NCBI RefSeq assembly: GCF_964204865.1
Contig: NC_135252.1
Coordinates: 13,475,383-13,539,382 of the forward strand
Origin: Styela clava
Taxonomy: Eukaryota; Chordata; Ascidiacea; Stolidobranchia; Styelidae
Reading direction: 5' to 3'
Length of the DNA stretch: 64,000 bases
In this document: positions 12,276 through 23,833 of the stretch, piece after piece
Layout of the letters: each line of letters starts with the position of its first letter
How positions within the stretch are numbered: position 1 is the stretch's first letter
Made by a program: the position numbers and the translations under genes
Notes under the pieces: generated by a model
What the model was told of the DNA's origin: nothing
What the model saw: only the letters and a program-made list of their open reading frames with translations
Database searches by the model: none

Positions 12276-14700
12276 TTAAGAGACTATACCATCGCATATT
12301 TTCTTCCTAAGATTTTTCTCGTCAAATAGGATATGCTCTGGTCGTATTTTGTTACATAGGGCTATGCAAAAACTAATCGAGAATAGGCCACATGATGCAC
12401 CTAAAGTTTGTTGCTGGACAACGGGGAATTCAATTTGTACTTTATTTGTTCCTTGCCTTGGCCGCATAAGAAGCGAAATCGCATATTTGTCACTTTCATT
12501 GTACTTCATATAGGAGCTATCATAAATCTGTATAGTATTTTGGTCGGGGGTGAATATATTTGATGCTGTTACCCAGTGATTTTCATGCACAAATAAAATT
12601 TGAACAAATTTTTCAGAAGGAACATACACTTTAGGGCCAGATAGCGCTGTATAAAAAGTCGTGCTTTGCAACCCGTCTACTTCAGAATACCGAGATGAGA
12701 AAATTAATTGTGCGGTGTTCATAATATTCGAAGTAAACCAGTCTCTTCAAAAATTAGTTTTGGAATTCATTATTTTATGATCGACATCAGATAAATGTAC
12801 AAATTTTTGGAATGGAATTTTCGGTGAAACGAACCGCAACATCATAGATTGTGTAGTAGACGCTTCGTCAGCTTTTATTAGAATTGGGCTATCGTTATTA
12901 GAAAGTTCTTGAGGGCGAAACATCTTTGGAGGTCTAATGGGGGGGGGGGGGGGGGGGGCTGAAGATACACTCCTTTACACTTGTCTTTACCCTGAATTCG
13001 GGATCGTTTACTCCATTTCTCAATTTCTTGGTCAATTTGGTCATTGTTTTCAACTTTACTTTTTTTTGAACAAACAATCAAATTATCTTCATATTCCCTA
13101 ATCAGAGAGTCATGGAGTTCATCATAAACTATAGCAATCTCGTCAAGACGTTTAAATCGTCTGTTGTTTAAACGAGTTCGCTTTAGTTCCTGCTGACTTT
13201 TTTCCATGAGTCCCTGAGTGCGATTATCTCGCGATATGTTTTGTTTCTCAGAAGCTGAGACTTTTGCATAAAAAGTCGAATATTTCAAATAGCCAATTGA
13301 ATTACCATATCTTCCCAAATCACCTACCATCAAACTTCCCCAAAGACATATCTTCGGGACATAGAACGTTTTAAATTTGGACAATATTTCCGGGCAGTAA
13401 AAATTGTTGGAACCCAAAATTTCTGCATTACTTGCTATTTCAATGGCTGACGAAATGTCGCAATTCATTAATTCCGTAAAAGGGTTTATCTCGCTCAAAT
13501 CTTCATCTGGTAAAAGTTCATCCGATGTCTCTAGGTCTAATTCACCATCAGAAGGCACAGGAATGTTCTGTTTTTCAATTTGCTTTTGCAAGTAAGTCCA
13601 ACTATCATGCATAAGATTAGAATTTTGGCAAATTAATAAAATAGTGAAACAATTTTACGGACTGTTTTCAACTCTCCGCAACAAACGAGTAGTCCAAATA
13701 TATGCATTAGTTCACGTTTTAATTTTGGTAGTCTACAAGCTAACTGTTTAAAATTCTTCATGGTATGACTCGTGCATAAATGAAGAAAGGGGCGTGAAAG
13801 CATATCTAAATTTGCGATACCTTCAATGACAGCGTAACATCGCGAAATGTACGATTCCAAACTTTCCCGCATGTTAACCTGAATTATTGACTTTATAAGG
13901 GCCATGCTTCCATCGCATATAAAAACTTTCGCGGGGAATCTTTTAGTTAGTTTGGAAACATCACAACGGAATTGCATGAGAAAGTTCGAAATATTTGGAA
14001 TATTGTGCCGATTTGTTACAAACGTGGCCACGGCCAGGGGTGATTTGCCTTTTTGTGGATGACGCGTAACAATTTCATAGACGTAGTATGGACTATGCCC
14101 ACCGGACGCCAAAATTCCACCAGTAGCGTCAATGTATATAATGTCAATAGAGGAATTTTGAATGAATTTTTTTACCGAAGCCACTGACCAAAACATAATC
14201 CCCGGAGGAACCCTTGAAATTTGCTGCAAGGTTCCACGAATTACTTGATTTTTGGACCTTTCGTACTGCAACTTTCGCATTGAATATAGCGAACCCCATT
14301 GGTTGCCGGGGTCGGGGACACGGATAACCCTAGATTCATGACGTGCCTTTTTTAAAACAGCTTGGGATGGGGCATCGTCCCTGTTACCAGAATGAAAGAC
14401 TTCAGACGAGAGAGCACCTATCTTTTTTAAATAAATCTTACGAGGGAGAACATGAACCAATTTTTCCTGAAACTCTTTCCTACGTTTACCTTTAAGTCTC
14501 ATTGATTTTAACCCAATATGGCGAATCTTGCCTGTGTATGAAATATGAAACATGCGGGGGTCTTTCCGATAGGATACTACAGAAATTTTACGACTGCAAC
14601 CTGTAAAGCAACAATGCCCACTGCAAGCAAAAATACGATTTGCCAATATTCCAGAACTTACTGTGTGCCATCGAAATGCATATGAACAGTAAGGGTCACT
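12276..14700 (-). pseudogene. MULE-type DDE transposase with C-terminal Ulp1-like (C48) cysteine protease, broken by frameshifts and a stop
   Basis: It reads right to left in three open pieces. 14646-13633 (337 codons): a zinc-finger-like start (cysteines around residues 8-17, ending IRH near 43) of WRKY-GCM1/FLYWCH type, then the transposase core with D173 in YIDATGG, D245 in FICDGSMALIK and a CTSHTMKNF motif (C291, H294). 13612-12878 (244 codons) continues the core. Its NRTQGLMEKSQ motif (E137) is the likely third catalytic acid, and it is followed by acidic and basic linkers. 12722-12276 (148 codons) is a Ulp1/SENP-type protease with H49-W50, D68 in QIYDSS, Q105 and C111 in SCGLF. The breaks are a frame change near 13640, a 20-C run (12939-12958, coding strand) that shifts the frame, and a TGA near 12752. 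The remnant at 38130-39190 shows that the parts once formed one reading frame. Sequence upstream of 14646 stays open to about 14700, so the true start is uncertain. Confidence 0.85.
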
Positions 14701-14714
14701 TTCTTTAATATTCC

Positions 14715-16500
14715 TGTTTGGGCCATATTTAACAAGATATTATTATATGTTCCCGACATACAATTTTTCTCAAACTTGGTTCGAGGTTACTTCACAATAT
14801 GTTCTTCTAGGATATTTTATTCAAAAGTGGGGCACGTAATCGAAAAGTCCAAAATTTGGGGTTGAAATACTGATATTTATTACTTTTGATGTAAAATTCC
14901 TGTTTGGGCCATGTTTAACAAGATAATATTATATGTTCCCGACATACAATTTTTCTCAAACTTGGTTCGAGGTTACTTCACAATATGTTCTTTTGTGATA
15001 TTTTATTCAAAAGTGGGGCACGTAATCGAAAAGTTCAAAATTTTGGGTTAAAATGCCGATATTCACTAATTTTGATGTAAAATTCCTTTTGGGCCATGTT
15101 TATTTAACAAGATATTAATATATGTTCTCGACATACAATTTTTCTCAAACTTGGTTCGAGGTTACTTCACAATATGTTATTCTAGGATAATTTATTCAAA
15201 AGTGGGGCACGTAATCGAAAAGTACAAAATTTGGGGTTGAAATACTGATATTTATTAATTTTGAAGTAAAATTCCTGTTTGGGCCATGTTTATTTAACAA
15301 GATATTATTATATGTTCCCGACATACAATTTTTCTCAAACTTGGTTCGAGGTTACTTCACAATATGTTCTTCTAGGATAATTTATTCAAAAGTGGGGCAC
15401 GTAATCGAAAAGTACAAAATTTGGGGTTGAAATACTGATATTTATTAATTTTGATGTAAAATTCCTGTTTGGGCCATGTTTATTTAACAAAATATTATTA
15501 TATGTTCCCGACATACAATTTTTCTCAAACTTGGTTCGAGGTTACTTCACAATATGTTCTTTTGTGATATCTTCTTCAAAAGTGGGGCACGTAATCGAAA
15601 AGTACAAAATTTGGGGTTGAAATACTGATATTTATTACTTTTGATGTAAAATTCCTGTTTGGGCCATGTTTAACAAGATATTATTATATGTTCCCGACAT
15701 ACAATTTTTTTCGAACTTGGTTCGAGGTTACTTCACAATATGTTCTTCTAGGATATTTTATTCAAAAGTGGGGCACGTAATCAAAAAGTTCAAAATTTGG
15801 GGTTGAAATACTGATATTTATTAATTTTGATGTAAAATTCCTGTTTGGGCCATGTTTGACAAGATAATATTATATGTTCCCGACATACAATTTTTCTGGA
15901 ACTTGGTTCGAGATGACTTCACAGTATGATTTTCTGAAATATCTTATCTGAAAGTGGGGCACGTAATCAAATAGTACAGAATATTTGGTTAAAATGCCGA
16001 TATTTACTAATTTTGATGTAAAATTCCTGCTTGGGCCACGTTTGACAAGATAATAATACATGTTCCCGACATACAATTTTTCTGGAACTTTCTTCGAGAT
16101 GACTTCACAGTATGATTTTTTGAAATATCTTATCTGAAAGTGGGGCACGTAATCAAATAGTACAGAATTTTTGGTTAAAATGCCGATATTTACTAATTTT
16201 GATGTAAAATTCCTGTTTGGGCCATGTTTAACAAGATATTATTGTATGTTCCCGACATACAATTTTTCTGAAACTTGGTTCCGAATGACTTCACAAGATG
16301 TTTTTTTGAGATGTCTTATCTAAAAGTGGGGCACTTAATCGAAAACTACATAATTTGGGGTTAAAATGCCGACATTTATGAATTTTAATGTGAAATTTCT
16401 TTTTGGCCATGTTTGACAATGTAATAATATATGTTCCCAACATATAAATTTCATAAAACTTGAATTAGGATGACTTCAATATAAGTTCTTTTTTATATCA
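14715..16500. repeat. Right tandem array of transposon 1 (unit ~186 bp, inverted)
   Basis: The word tatgttcccgacatacaatt recurs about every 185-190 bp from 14745 to about 16425, roughly ten times, in the opposite orientation to the left array. Inner units are close to one another; outer ones (after 15870) are more diverged, as in the left arm. An open frame at 15870-16148 is just two units read in frame, not a gene. Confidence 0.93.
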
Positions 16501-16723
16501 ACTTCAAAAATCTGCCCGGCCATCGGAAATTACAGATAAGTTTTGTGTAATTCCGAGTGTAGCAAAATTTCGCCGTAAATCTGGCAAGTACTTTGCGACT
16601 AGCTTTCCTTTTTTTCGTCGCGGCATTTAAGTGCCATGTTAAATCGTTTTCTGGCAACGCTATTTTACCGTTCCGAAAATGAGAGAGATGTCCGCTGAGA
16701 GATGTCTGCTAGGGTAACTTTGG

Positions 16724-16734
16724 TGATAAATTGA
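16724..16734. repeat. 11-bp target site duplication, right copy
   Basis: tgataaattga, identical to 10018-10028. Confidence 0.9.
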
Positions 16735-19527
16735 GAAGTAATCGTAAAAGAGATGAGGATGAAAGAGACACACTGGATAGGACTAAATGTATGTACTTCG
16801 GTCGATCAAAGTTTTAACCCAGTTTAACAAACTAAAGAAAGAGATTATTAAAAAACAAAGACAAAGAAATGGTAAAATTAGAATTCTAAACTTGGCCCAC
16901 TACTATGATACATATGAAAAATGTAATAAGTCATTCTTTAAGAATTTGAAAAAAAAGCAAAAAGAATGAAGAATGTTATATCCACAAACTGAAGGACAAA
17001 AAAGGTTTCATACAAGAAAATTTGACAGAAAAAATGTACCTCGTAAAACAATATTATCAAAATCTGTATAAAAAACAAAACAATGATATGGAGATTCAAA
17101 AATACTTTATTGAAGCTATTCCAGCTTCGAGAAAAATACAAGGAGAAGACGCAGAAACAATGCAGAGACAAATTGTCATAAACGAGGTTCAGGAAACCAT
17201 TACATCTTTTAAAGAAGGTAAAACTCCAGGACCTGATGGTATAAGTATAGAGTTTTATAAGAAATGCTGGACTGTCATAAAAAATGATTTTTTTGAAGTA
17301 ATGGAGGAAATTTATGAAGAAGGACTCACCGCAAAAGACTTCAAAATTGGATATGCAACTTTAATCCATAAAAAAGGAGAACTGGATCAGGTTAAAAATT
17401 ACAGACCAGCTTTACTAAACACAGATTATAAAATTTTGACCAAAATATTAACAAATAGATTGAAATGTATTTTACCTGATATGCTAGATGCCCACCAAAC
17501 AGCTATACCAGGGAGGCGTATTTCTGATGCACTCATATTGTTAAGAGACATATGTCAGTATGTATACAGGAACAAAACAAAACCGGAGAATCTTCCATAA
17601 TATCACTGGATTTTAACAAAGCCTTCGATAGTGTAGATTTGGATTACCTCTTCAACGTTCTTCGTAAAATCGGATTCAAAAATAAATTCATGAGTGTAAT
17701 CCGGACATTATATATAAATTCAGAAACTCGAGTGTTACTAAATGGTTATCTTAGTGAAGCAGTGAAACTCGAAAGAGGAATTCGACAAGGAGATCCTTTA
17801 AGTCTTTATATGTTCAAATTGTTCACATTAGCTATTGAACCACTCTTAATTAGAATAAATACCTGTAACTCTATTAATGGAATATTGATACCACAAAATA
17901 AAGCATATCAGTTATGCGGATGATATTACCTTGACAATTCGAAACAAGACATCAATATAATCAGCACTGGATTTGATAAACAAATTTCAACTAGCAACGG
18001 GAATGAGGTTAAATATGGAAAAGACGAAACTTTTGAAATTAGGAACATGGAATAATCCCAGTTTATTTTCTAAGTTGTCTATCGTTCAGACTTTAAATAT
18101 ACTTGGAATAATTTTTTCCAATTCTGACACATCGGATGAAAATTGGCATTTTTGTTTAAATAATGCCAGAACTGTAATAGACGAATTGATGAATATTCCT
18201 CTATCTTTGGATGGAAAATGTCTTCTAATTAAACTGAAAATATTACCCTTGTTTTTATATTGTGCGAAAGTGTTTCCTATTCCCCTGCATATCGATAAAC
18301 AAATCAATAAAGTTGTGCAGTTTTTCATATTCAATGGAAGAAGTGTTTTAAAAATAGAAACTTTGTGCCAATGCAAATCATTGGCTGGATATGATATGAT
18401 TAACATTCTAATTTTTACTATGAGCATGTATGTCATGACAGCATTTGAGTATTATTGTAAAAGAACTAATATTGCTATTGATCAATGCAGACAATCTGAT
18501 TTCAATTTTGTTGAATACAACATAGGTCAACAGCTTAGTTTATTTTTCAAATTGCCTACTAATAATAGTGTATCCCATGTTTTTTTCCCTCAGAAATACT
18601 ATGGAACTGTAATCAGCTTTCTGAAGCAGTACAACATCACTGAAACTGATTTAATTCAAGGAAAGCATAGACATTTAAATAATATAATTGTAAATAATTC
18701 GAAGGGTGGAGATAGAATTGTTTTTTTGAGAGATGGTAATTTAAAAGGGGCTTGTTCAAATATACATTCTAAAATTTTGGCCAATAATGTAAGGACTTTC
18801 AATTATAAATTAATGTGGGACATTTTATCAATCAAAGTTAAGCCAAGAATAAAACATATTTCTGGGGATGATATTTGTGTGTTATGTAAACAAGATCCTG
18901 AATTTGTGTCTCATTTGTTTTGGAATTGTGTTTTTACTCAGAATGTCTATGCTTATATCTTTTCTGTGGCATTAAAAATGAGTAACTGTGTGATAAAAAA
19001 TAATTATAAAACTTGCATTTTATTGGACTTAAATGACCACTGTTATACAAATTTATCCATTATACAACGTGATGCTATTATATTGTTATTTTGTACAGCA
19101 AGATGTAAAATTTGGTTGGAGCGTAACGCAGTAATATTTCAAAATCATAACCCAAGCATAAATAATGTTATTATGAAAATTAGGAACTCACTTTTAATGA
19201 GAAGAAATATAGAAAAAGTGAGAAAGGAATTTTGTTATATAAAAGAACTTGCCATGATTTGTAATAACTTGTGAATAATTATAAAATTATGTTTTTTCAT
19301 GCTAAATAATTAAAAATAAACTATGTAATTTGTATTACGAAATCAACAAATATATTATTGGAACTCCCTGGATTATATGGAATATTATATCTGATGGAAT
19401 TATCTTGATATTACTGATATATATGTTTGTTCACTTGCGGTACACAATATACCTTTATTTATATTTAATTTATTTATTATTTACATATTCAATAATCCAA
19501 ATTGTGGATCCATTTAAAAAAAAAAAA
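16735..19527 (+). mobile_element. 5'-truncated non-LTR retrotransposon (LINE, L1/Tx1-like), ORF2 remnant
   Basis: Reverse transcriptase motifs appear in order but in different frames. FKEGKTPGPDGI and LIHKKGELDQVKNYRP lie in 17022-17600, SLDFNKAFDSVD (catalytic Asp) and RGIRQGDPLS in 17552-17923, and a YADD box near 17912-17923 in a third frame. The long C-terminal part (17973-19274, 433 codons) ends with a C..C...H....C knuckle (CVLCKQDPEFVSHLFWNC), as in Tx1/L1-type elements. At least two frameshifts and an early stop make it dead. A 3' UTR of about 240 bp ends in an A-run at 19516-19527. The endonuclease domain and ORF1 are missing. The recognisable element starts near 16790; the MULE sits directly upstream and may have inserted into it. 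A related fragment lies at 30510-31090. Confidence 0.85.
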
Positions 19528-19666
19528 TCACATATGCCTGCTTAGTGTACATTGTATACAATTCATATTTTATTGCAGTGATAGTTAATTATCGTTTGGT
19601 GCAGCGATTTGGAACCCTACACCTAGCATAACGCCCAACCGGTTTTTCTACGGAAAATTCAGAAAC

Positions 19667-20155
19667 ATGGTGAAGATAGGATTAGAATTCAAAGCGTGTT
19701 TAGAAAATGTCAAAAGCTTGCGTAGCAGTGGAAAAGATTTCAGATGGTTTTTGAAGTTCCGTTGTAGCAATTGTGGAGAAGTTACTGCAAACTGGCAGTA
19801 TGTGACTGAAGAAATGTCTGCAGATTTAAAAGGTGGTCGTGGGCAAGCAAATTTGGTAGAAAAGTGTAAGATGTGCGCCAGAGATAATTCAATATCCATC
19901 ATAGAAGACAGAGTTCAACCATACACTTCTGAAGATCACCTAAAATCAAAAGTAGTTGTTGGATTTGAATGTAGGGGTTTGGAACCAATCGATTTTGATC
20001 TGAGAAGCGGTTGGGAAGTTGAATCAAATAGCTCAACGAAAAGCTTTTCAGATGTTGATCTGAAAGATCATGAATGGTATGAGTATGACGATATTGCGAA
20101 TGAATCTATCAGTATCACCGAATTCACATTCAAATTTGTGAAACTAAAGAAGTGA
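19667..20155 (+). CDS. CZIB: CXXC motif-containing zinc-binding protein (UPF0587/C1orf123 family), single exon
   Basis: 162 residues, close to the family's usual ~160. Two CXXC pairs, C33-C36 (CSNCG) and C67-C70 (CKMC), make the zinc site. The FRWFLKFRCSNCGE and GRGQANLVEKCKMC blocks are the family signature, and the ending FTFKFVKLKK also fits. The proteins of this family are small, beta-rich and cytosolic, with a poorly known cellular role. The start is the first Met, about 140 bp after the end of the LINE; cagaaacATG upstream offers no reason to move it. There are no introns. PPIE follows 678 bp downstream on the same strand, but that gap is too wide to argue for an operon. Confidence 0.93.
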   Translation: MVKIGLEFKACLENVKSLRSSGKDFRWFLKFRCSNCGEVTANWQYVTEEMSADLKGGRGQANLVEKCKMCARDNSISIIEDRVQPYTSEDHLKSKVVVGFECRGLEPIDFDLRSGWEVESNSSTKSFSDVDLKDHEWYEYDDIANESISITEFTFKFVKLKK

Positions 20156-20833
20156 ACTTAGACCTGTAGACCAAATTTTGAATACAGAAATACTTGAATT
20201 ACTCTTTTGCCTAAAAATCCAGATGCATGCTCAATGTTTTGAAATTTATATATATTTTTATACAGCACAGCCATGGCATTGTTGTATCAAATGGATTTCA
20301 GCTGACCAGTTTTTAATACTGTAAAAGCCTGTCCCCTGAAACCTAATTATATATCTCTATGATATTTCGCTGCTATTTAAAAACTAATTTGGATTCAATA
20401 ATTATGGTGACAGGTTTTATGTAATCCAACTAGTTATCTCGTAAACATCCCAGGTTGATTGCTTCACTAATTTTCTGTTTGACAAACCTAATGTGAAAAT
20501 TGTCGTTTCCCATGTGATCTGAATAGATGACAAGTTGCAAAGAGACCATGATCACATTGGTAGTCTTTATTTATTGTTTTACGTTTCCTCTTACCAGATC
20601 ATTCGTTTGCAATTTTGATTATTTCTAGTATGCTCTAGTAGATTGAAGTATATTCAAATTGCTATATAATGTATTAATCTGTTTATATTTGTCATAATAT
20701 TAATTTGATCAAGTCAAATATTGTCAAAAAGCATTGGTCGTGCAACAGAAAATATCTAATTTTGTAATTCCTTTGGAACATTTCATTAATTTGCTTCTAG
20801 TTATCATAGCTCAACAGATAATACATTAAGGGA
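20156..20833. other. Intergenic region between CZIB and PPIE
   Basis: AT-rich, with no open frame of note. It presumably holds the CZIB 3' UTR and the PPIE promoter. A pyrimidine stretch ending ttgcttctag near 20800 could be a splice acceptor for a PPIE leader, but this is weak. Confidence 0.4.
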
Positions 20834-21724
20834 ATGTCGAAGAAACGTATGCTTTATGTCGGAGGTCTTGCGGAAGAAGTAAATGAAAAAACTATACACT
20901 CTGCATTTATTCCATTTGGGGATATCGTTGATATCAACATTCCACTGGATTATGAAACTGAGAAACACAGAGGCTTCGCTTTTGTTGAATTTGAACTTGA
21001 AGGAGATGCAAGAGCCGCAATCGATAACATGAATGAAAGTGAATTATTCGGACGTACTATAAAAGTAAATATTGCCAGACCAATGTACACTAAGAAAGAA
21101 GGACTCTCTCACAGGCCAGTGTGGGCGGATGAAGAATGGTTGAAAAAATATGCAGTGAAAGATGAAGATGCTGAAGAGTCGATGGAAACTAATGATAAAG
21201 TATCAACAGAAAAAATTAATAAAAAATCAAAGAACCCAAGAGTATTTTTTGATCTGCGGTTTGGCACCCAGTATGCAGGTAGAATTCTCATGGAACTACG
21301 AGCAGATGTTACACCGAAAACTGTTGAAAATTTTAGGTGCTTATGCACACATGAGAAAGGATATGGTTACAAAGGCAGTACCTTTCATCGTATTATACCA
21401 CAATTCATGTGTCAAGGAGGAGACTTTACAAATCATAATGGCACAGGAGGGAAATCCATTTATGGAAAAAAATTTGAAGATGAAAACTTCACATTGAAGC
21501 ACACGGGGGCAGGAGTATTGTCTATGGCAAACTCTGGCCCAAATACAAATGGTTCTCAATTTTTCATCTGTACCGAAAAAACTGATTGGCTAGATGACAA
21601 GCATGTTGTATTTGGACATGTTGTTGAAGGCTTAGAAGTGGTGAAAAAAATGGAAAATCTGGGTTCTAAAGATGGTAAGCCAAAACAAAAGGTTGTGATT
21701 GCAGATTGTGGAGAACTTACATGA
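20834..21724 (+). CDS. PPIE: Peptidyl-prolyl cis-trans isomerase E (cyclophilin E/Cyp33), single exon
   Basis: 296 residues (human about 301), full length. Residues 5-83 form an RNA recognition motif with RNP2 MLYVGGL and RNP1 RGFAFVEF. An acidic linker (about 105-133) follows. Residues 136-295 are a cyclophilin domain with [15 protein letters not shown] (R186, the catalytic arginine) and W252, the cyclosporin-contact tryptophan. Family members catalyse prolyl isomerisation, associate with spliceosomes, and bind the PHD finger of MLL-type methyltransferases through the RRM. The start is the first Met, at the usual distance before RNP2. An AATAAA at 22082 could end the transcript. The gene has no introns although vertebrate orthologues have many. 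No lesion is seen, so it looks functional rather than a dead retrocopy. Confidence 0.96.
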   Translation: MSKKRMLYVGGLAEEVNEKTIHSAFIPFGDIVDINIPLDYETEKHRGFAFVEFELEGDARAAIDNMNESELFGRTIKVNIARPMYTKKEGLSHRPVWADEEWLKKYAVKDEDAEESMETNDKVSTEKINKKSKNPRVFFDLRFGTQYAGRILMELRADVTPKTVENFRCLCTHEKGYGYKGSTFHRIIPQFMCQGGDFTNHNGTGGKSIYGKKFEDENFTLKHTGAGVLSMANSGPNTNGSQFFICTEKTDWLDDKHVVFGHVVEGLEVVKKMENLGSKDGKPKQKVVIADCGELT

Positions 21725-23805
21725 AGGAAAGGAATTATATTCAATCTTCATTTTATCATCAATAACTTTGGAAAAGTATTCAAAGAAGAAGTGATACCAA
21801 AGCAGACATCCAATACATGAAAATACAGTCATTACAAGTATGAGAAGCGTGCAGAATTTCGTTTGCACTGTCCTTATGCCATAAATACCAGGGTGCAATA
21901 TAGTAACCCAACACTACCTGTAGGCGGTTCTGTACTTTATACCCATCCCAATAATATATCCTAAGTAATTTACAAGCACTATTATGCTGAAAATGTTATT
22001 TTTTATATACAACTTGATTTAGCAGAAATTGCTAGTTCACAAGTTAATTACTAGTGATAAAAACAGATAAAAAGGTGAAAGAATAAAATTAGAAAAATGG
22101 TATCACATAAAATATTTGGAAACAGAATTAGGTATGAGACACCTATATACAAGTATCCAAATGTATGACTGATTAACATTATTACTCATAGATAAGAAAT
22201 GTTTAATTTCAATTTTCTTCCTATGAGTCTGGTGTAGACAGCAGGCTGTGACGTTGCCATACGGAATGTGTGTATTGGATATTATTTGAATTGCTGTTGA
22301 TTAGATTCTTGACATGCATGGGCGGGGAAAGACCAAGATTCATGGCACGTTCCCATCTTTCCATTCTTGTTGAATCTATGATATGGAATAATGAGGTGTC
22401 ATATAAGAATCTTCATTATATTAAATTGCCAAACAGAGTCAGAGCATACCTATACCCCAAGTTGTATCATAAAATTTTGTACCAAATACCAAGAAGTCTA
22501 AAACAGTTCCCATTACAGTTATTTTAGTGCGACGCATGACTTACATTCTATTAATCGTCTGAAGCGACATATGACCAAATAAAGGTTTAAAATGTTTGTA
22601 TCATCTTAAGAATAAGAAAAATCTAGTTTTTGGAAAAAGATTTTGATACTGTCTAACAGTGTCTATCATTGTGTGATCTTTATTTAGAATAGGAATCCAT
22701 TCCATAAGGAAAATAGAAAATTGACGCCAGCTTCAGTAGGTATTTTCTCTTACCTTTGAAAATATAAATAAGAGTAAGATTTTTTAAACAAATTTTAGCA
22801 CGGAAGCTTAATTTTAGATTTTGCAAGTATACAGGTAAGATTTTTTACTGAATATCAAAGTCCTTTAAAACACTGTTTGCAAGATGATCAACTATGAGAG
22901 TGTATTTAATCTGAATGTTAAGTATAAGTTTATTTCTAATCATTAGCATAGCAGGCAATAAAATGATTGATAAAAACTGATTATGAAATCAGGAGAGCAC
23001 ACGAAACCTTAGATGAGGTTCAGAGCTAGTTTGGTGAATGCCGAATGTTAAAATTTATTTCTGATTGGTGATTTCATACATGTTTTGGAATCTATCTGAG
23101 ATAACGAATGCCTAAGGTTTATTTTCCCCATCAATAAGAGATAGACTGCAATTGGATAAAGAGATGAGCGTTACTGTAACTTAATTTTATTCCGAAGAAG
23201 TTTACAAAAGTGTATTTCTCACCTAAACTGGGTCCAAATGAGGGATCTAAATCAAACATCCTCAGGATCTTCATATCTCTTTCTGTTTGAGCATTGCGAC
23301 TGTCGGAGATCGACGTATCTGAGTATTTTAAATAGGAAATTATCTCACTTGAATTAGACTATTGTTGACCTGTGCAAATGGATGTATGTTTGCAGCATTG
23401 AGACTTCAAAAAGCAATATCTAATAATTGGGAGTTTCAGTAGATTGAGTAGGATAACTACGCCTAATAACTGCTGAGTATGGGCACTGAAGTACGGTAAT
23501 TCGTGGTAGGAATATTAAGTGGAACTGGTACGGTACCGGTACCGTAGCCCCACCTGATGCAAATGGCTCCGGTTTTGTGTTGGGAGCTTTTTTATTCCTC
23601 TGCCGCTTTTCCTTAGATTTGGCCGGAATTCGTTTTCTCAACTTCATATAATCGTTGATACGCTTTTGTTGTGAAGTCGACATTTTGACGTATTGCCAGG
23701 CTTGAAAATGAATGTAAATAAATCAAAACAAACCCACGTCAAGCGGAGCGTTGGCAGGATTTGTTTATGAATAGTCACGTGACTGTGTCCTGCTAAAGAA
23801 AGTAC
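21725..23805. other. No gene seen; PPIE 3' flank
   Basis: A poly(A)-like AATAAA lies at 22082-22087. An 85-codon open frame at 22270-22527 has no recognisable features. Near 23530 there is a GTACCGGTACCG palindrome. At 23806-23830 the words accgtgtttccccgaaaata are the left end of the TA-flanked element family seen complete at 52267-52819, here cut short by MITE family F. Confidence 0.45.
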
Positions 23806-23833
23806 CGTGTTTCCCCGAAAATAAGACCTATGC

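Larger units (their letters stand above)
10029..16723 (-). mobile_element. Mutator-like (MULE) transposon 1, complete, 6,695 bp, satellite-type inverted ends
   Basis: The termini are exact inverses over their first ~20 bases (ccaaagttaccctagcagac at left). Each carries two tandem copies of a gacatctctc word, probably a transposase-binding site. About 200 bp of unique inverted sequence follows at each end, then inverted arrays of a ~186-bp unit: 8 units at left, about 10 at right. The central ~2.4 kb holds one degraded minus-strand gene (12276-14700). The 11-bp target duplication is perfect, so the insertion is intact at its ends and fairly young. However, the coding region has at least three lesions, so it cannot move on its own. 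A LINE follows immediately on the right. The superfamily call rests on the transposase motifs and the length of the target duplication. Confidence 0.88.

Noticed and set aside
15870-16148. 92-codon minus-strand open frame
   Set aside because: It is two tandem units of the transposon arm read in frame.
10240-16500. CRISPR array or centromeric satellite
   Set aside because: Units are ~186 bp without separate spacers, the window is an animal genome, and the arrays are inverted arms bounded by transposon termini.
10029-16723. Polinton/Maverick-type element (long inverted repeats plus a cysteine protease)
   Set aside because: There is no sign of a protein-primed polymerase, retroviral-type integrase, packaging ATPase or capsid genes. 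The target duplication is 11 bp rather than 6, and the second protein has MULE transposase motifs.
16735-17021. LINE endonuclease domain or ORF1
   Set aside because: Only the region just before the reverse transcriptase is present; no endonuclease motifs were found, so the element is 5' truncated.
19667-21724. CZIB-PPIE operon
   Set aside because: The 678-bp gap is much longer than typical operon spacing in animals that trans-splice, and no clear acceptor was confirmed before PPIE.
22270-22527. 85-codon open frame downstream of PPIE
   Set aside because: No recognisable domain, and it lies in the 3' flank; not enough to call a gene.
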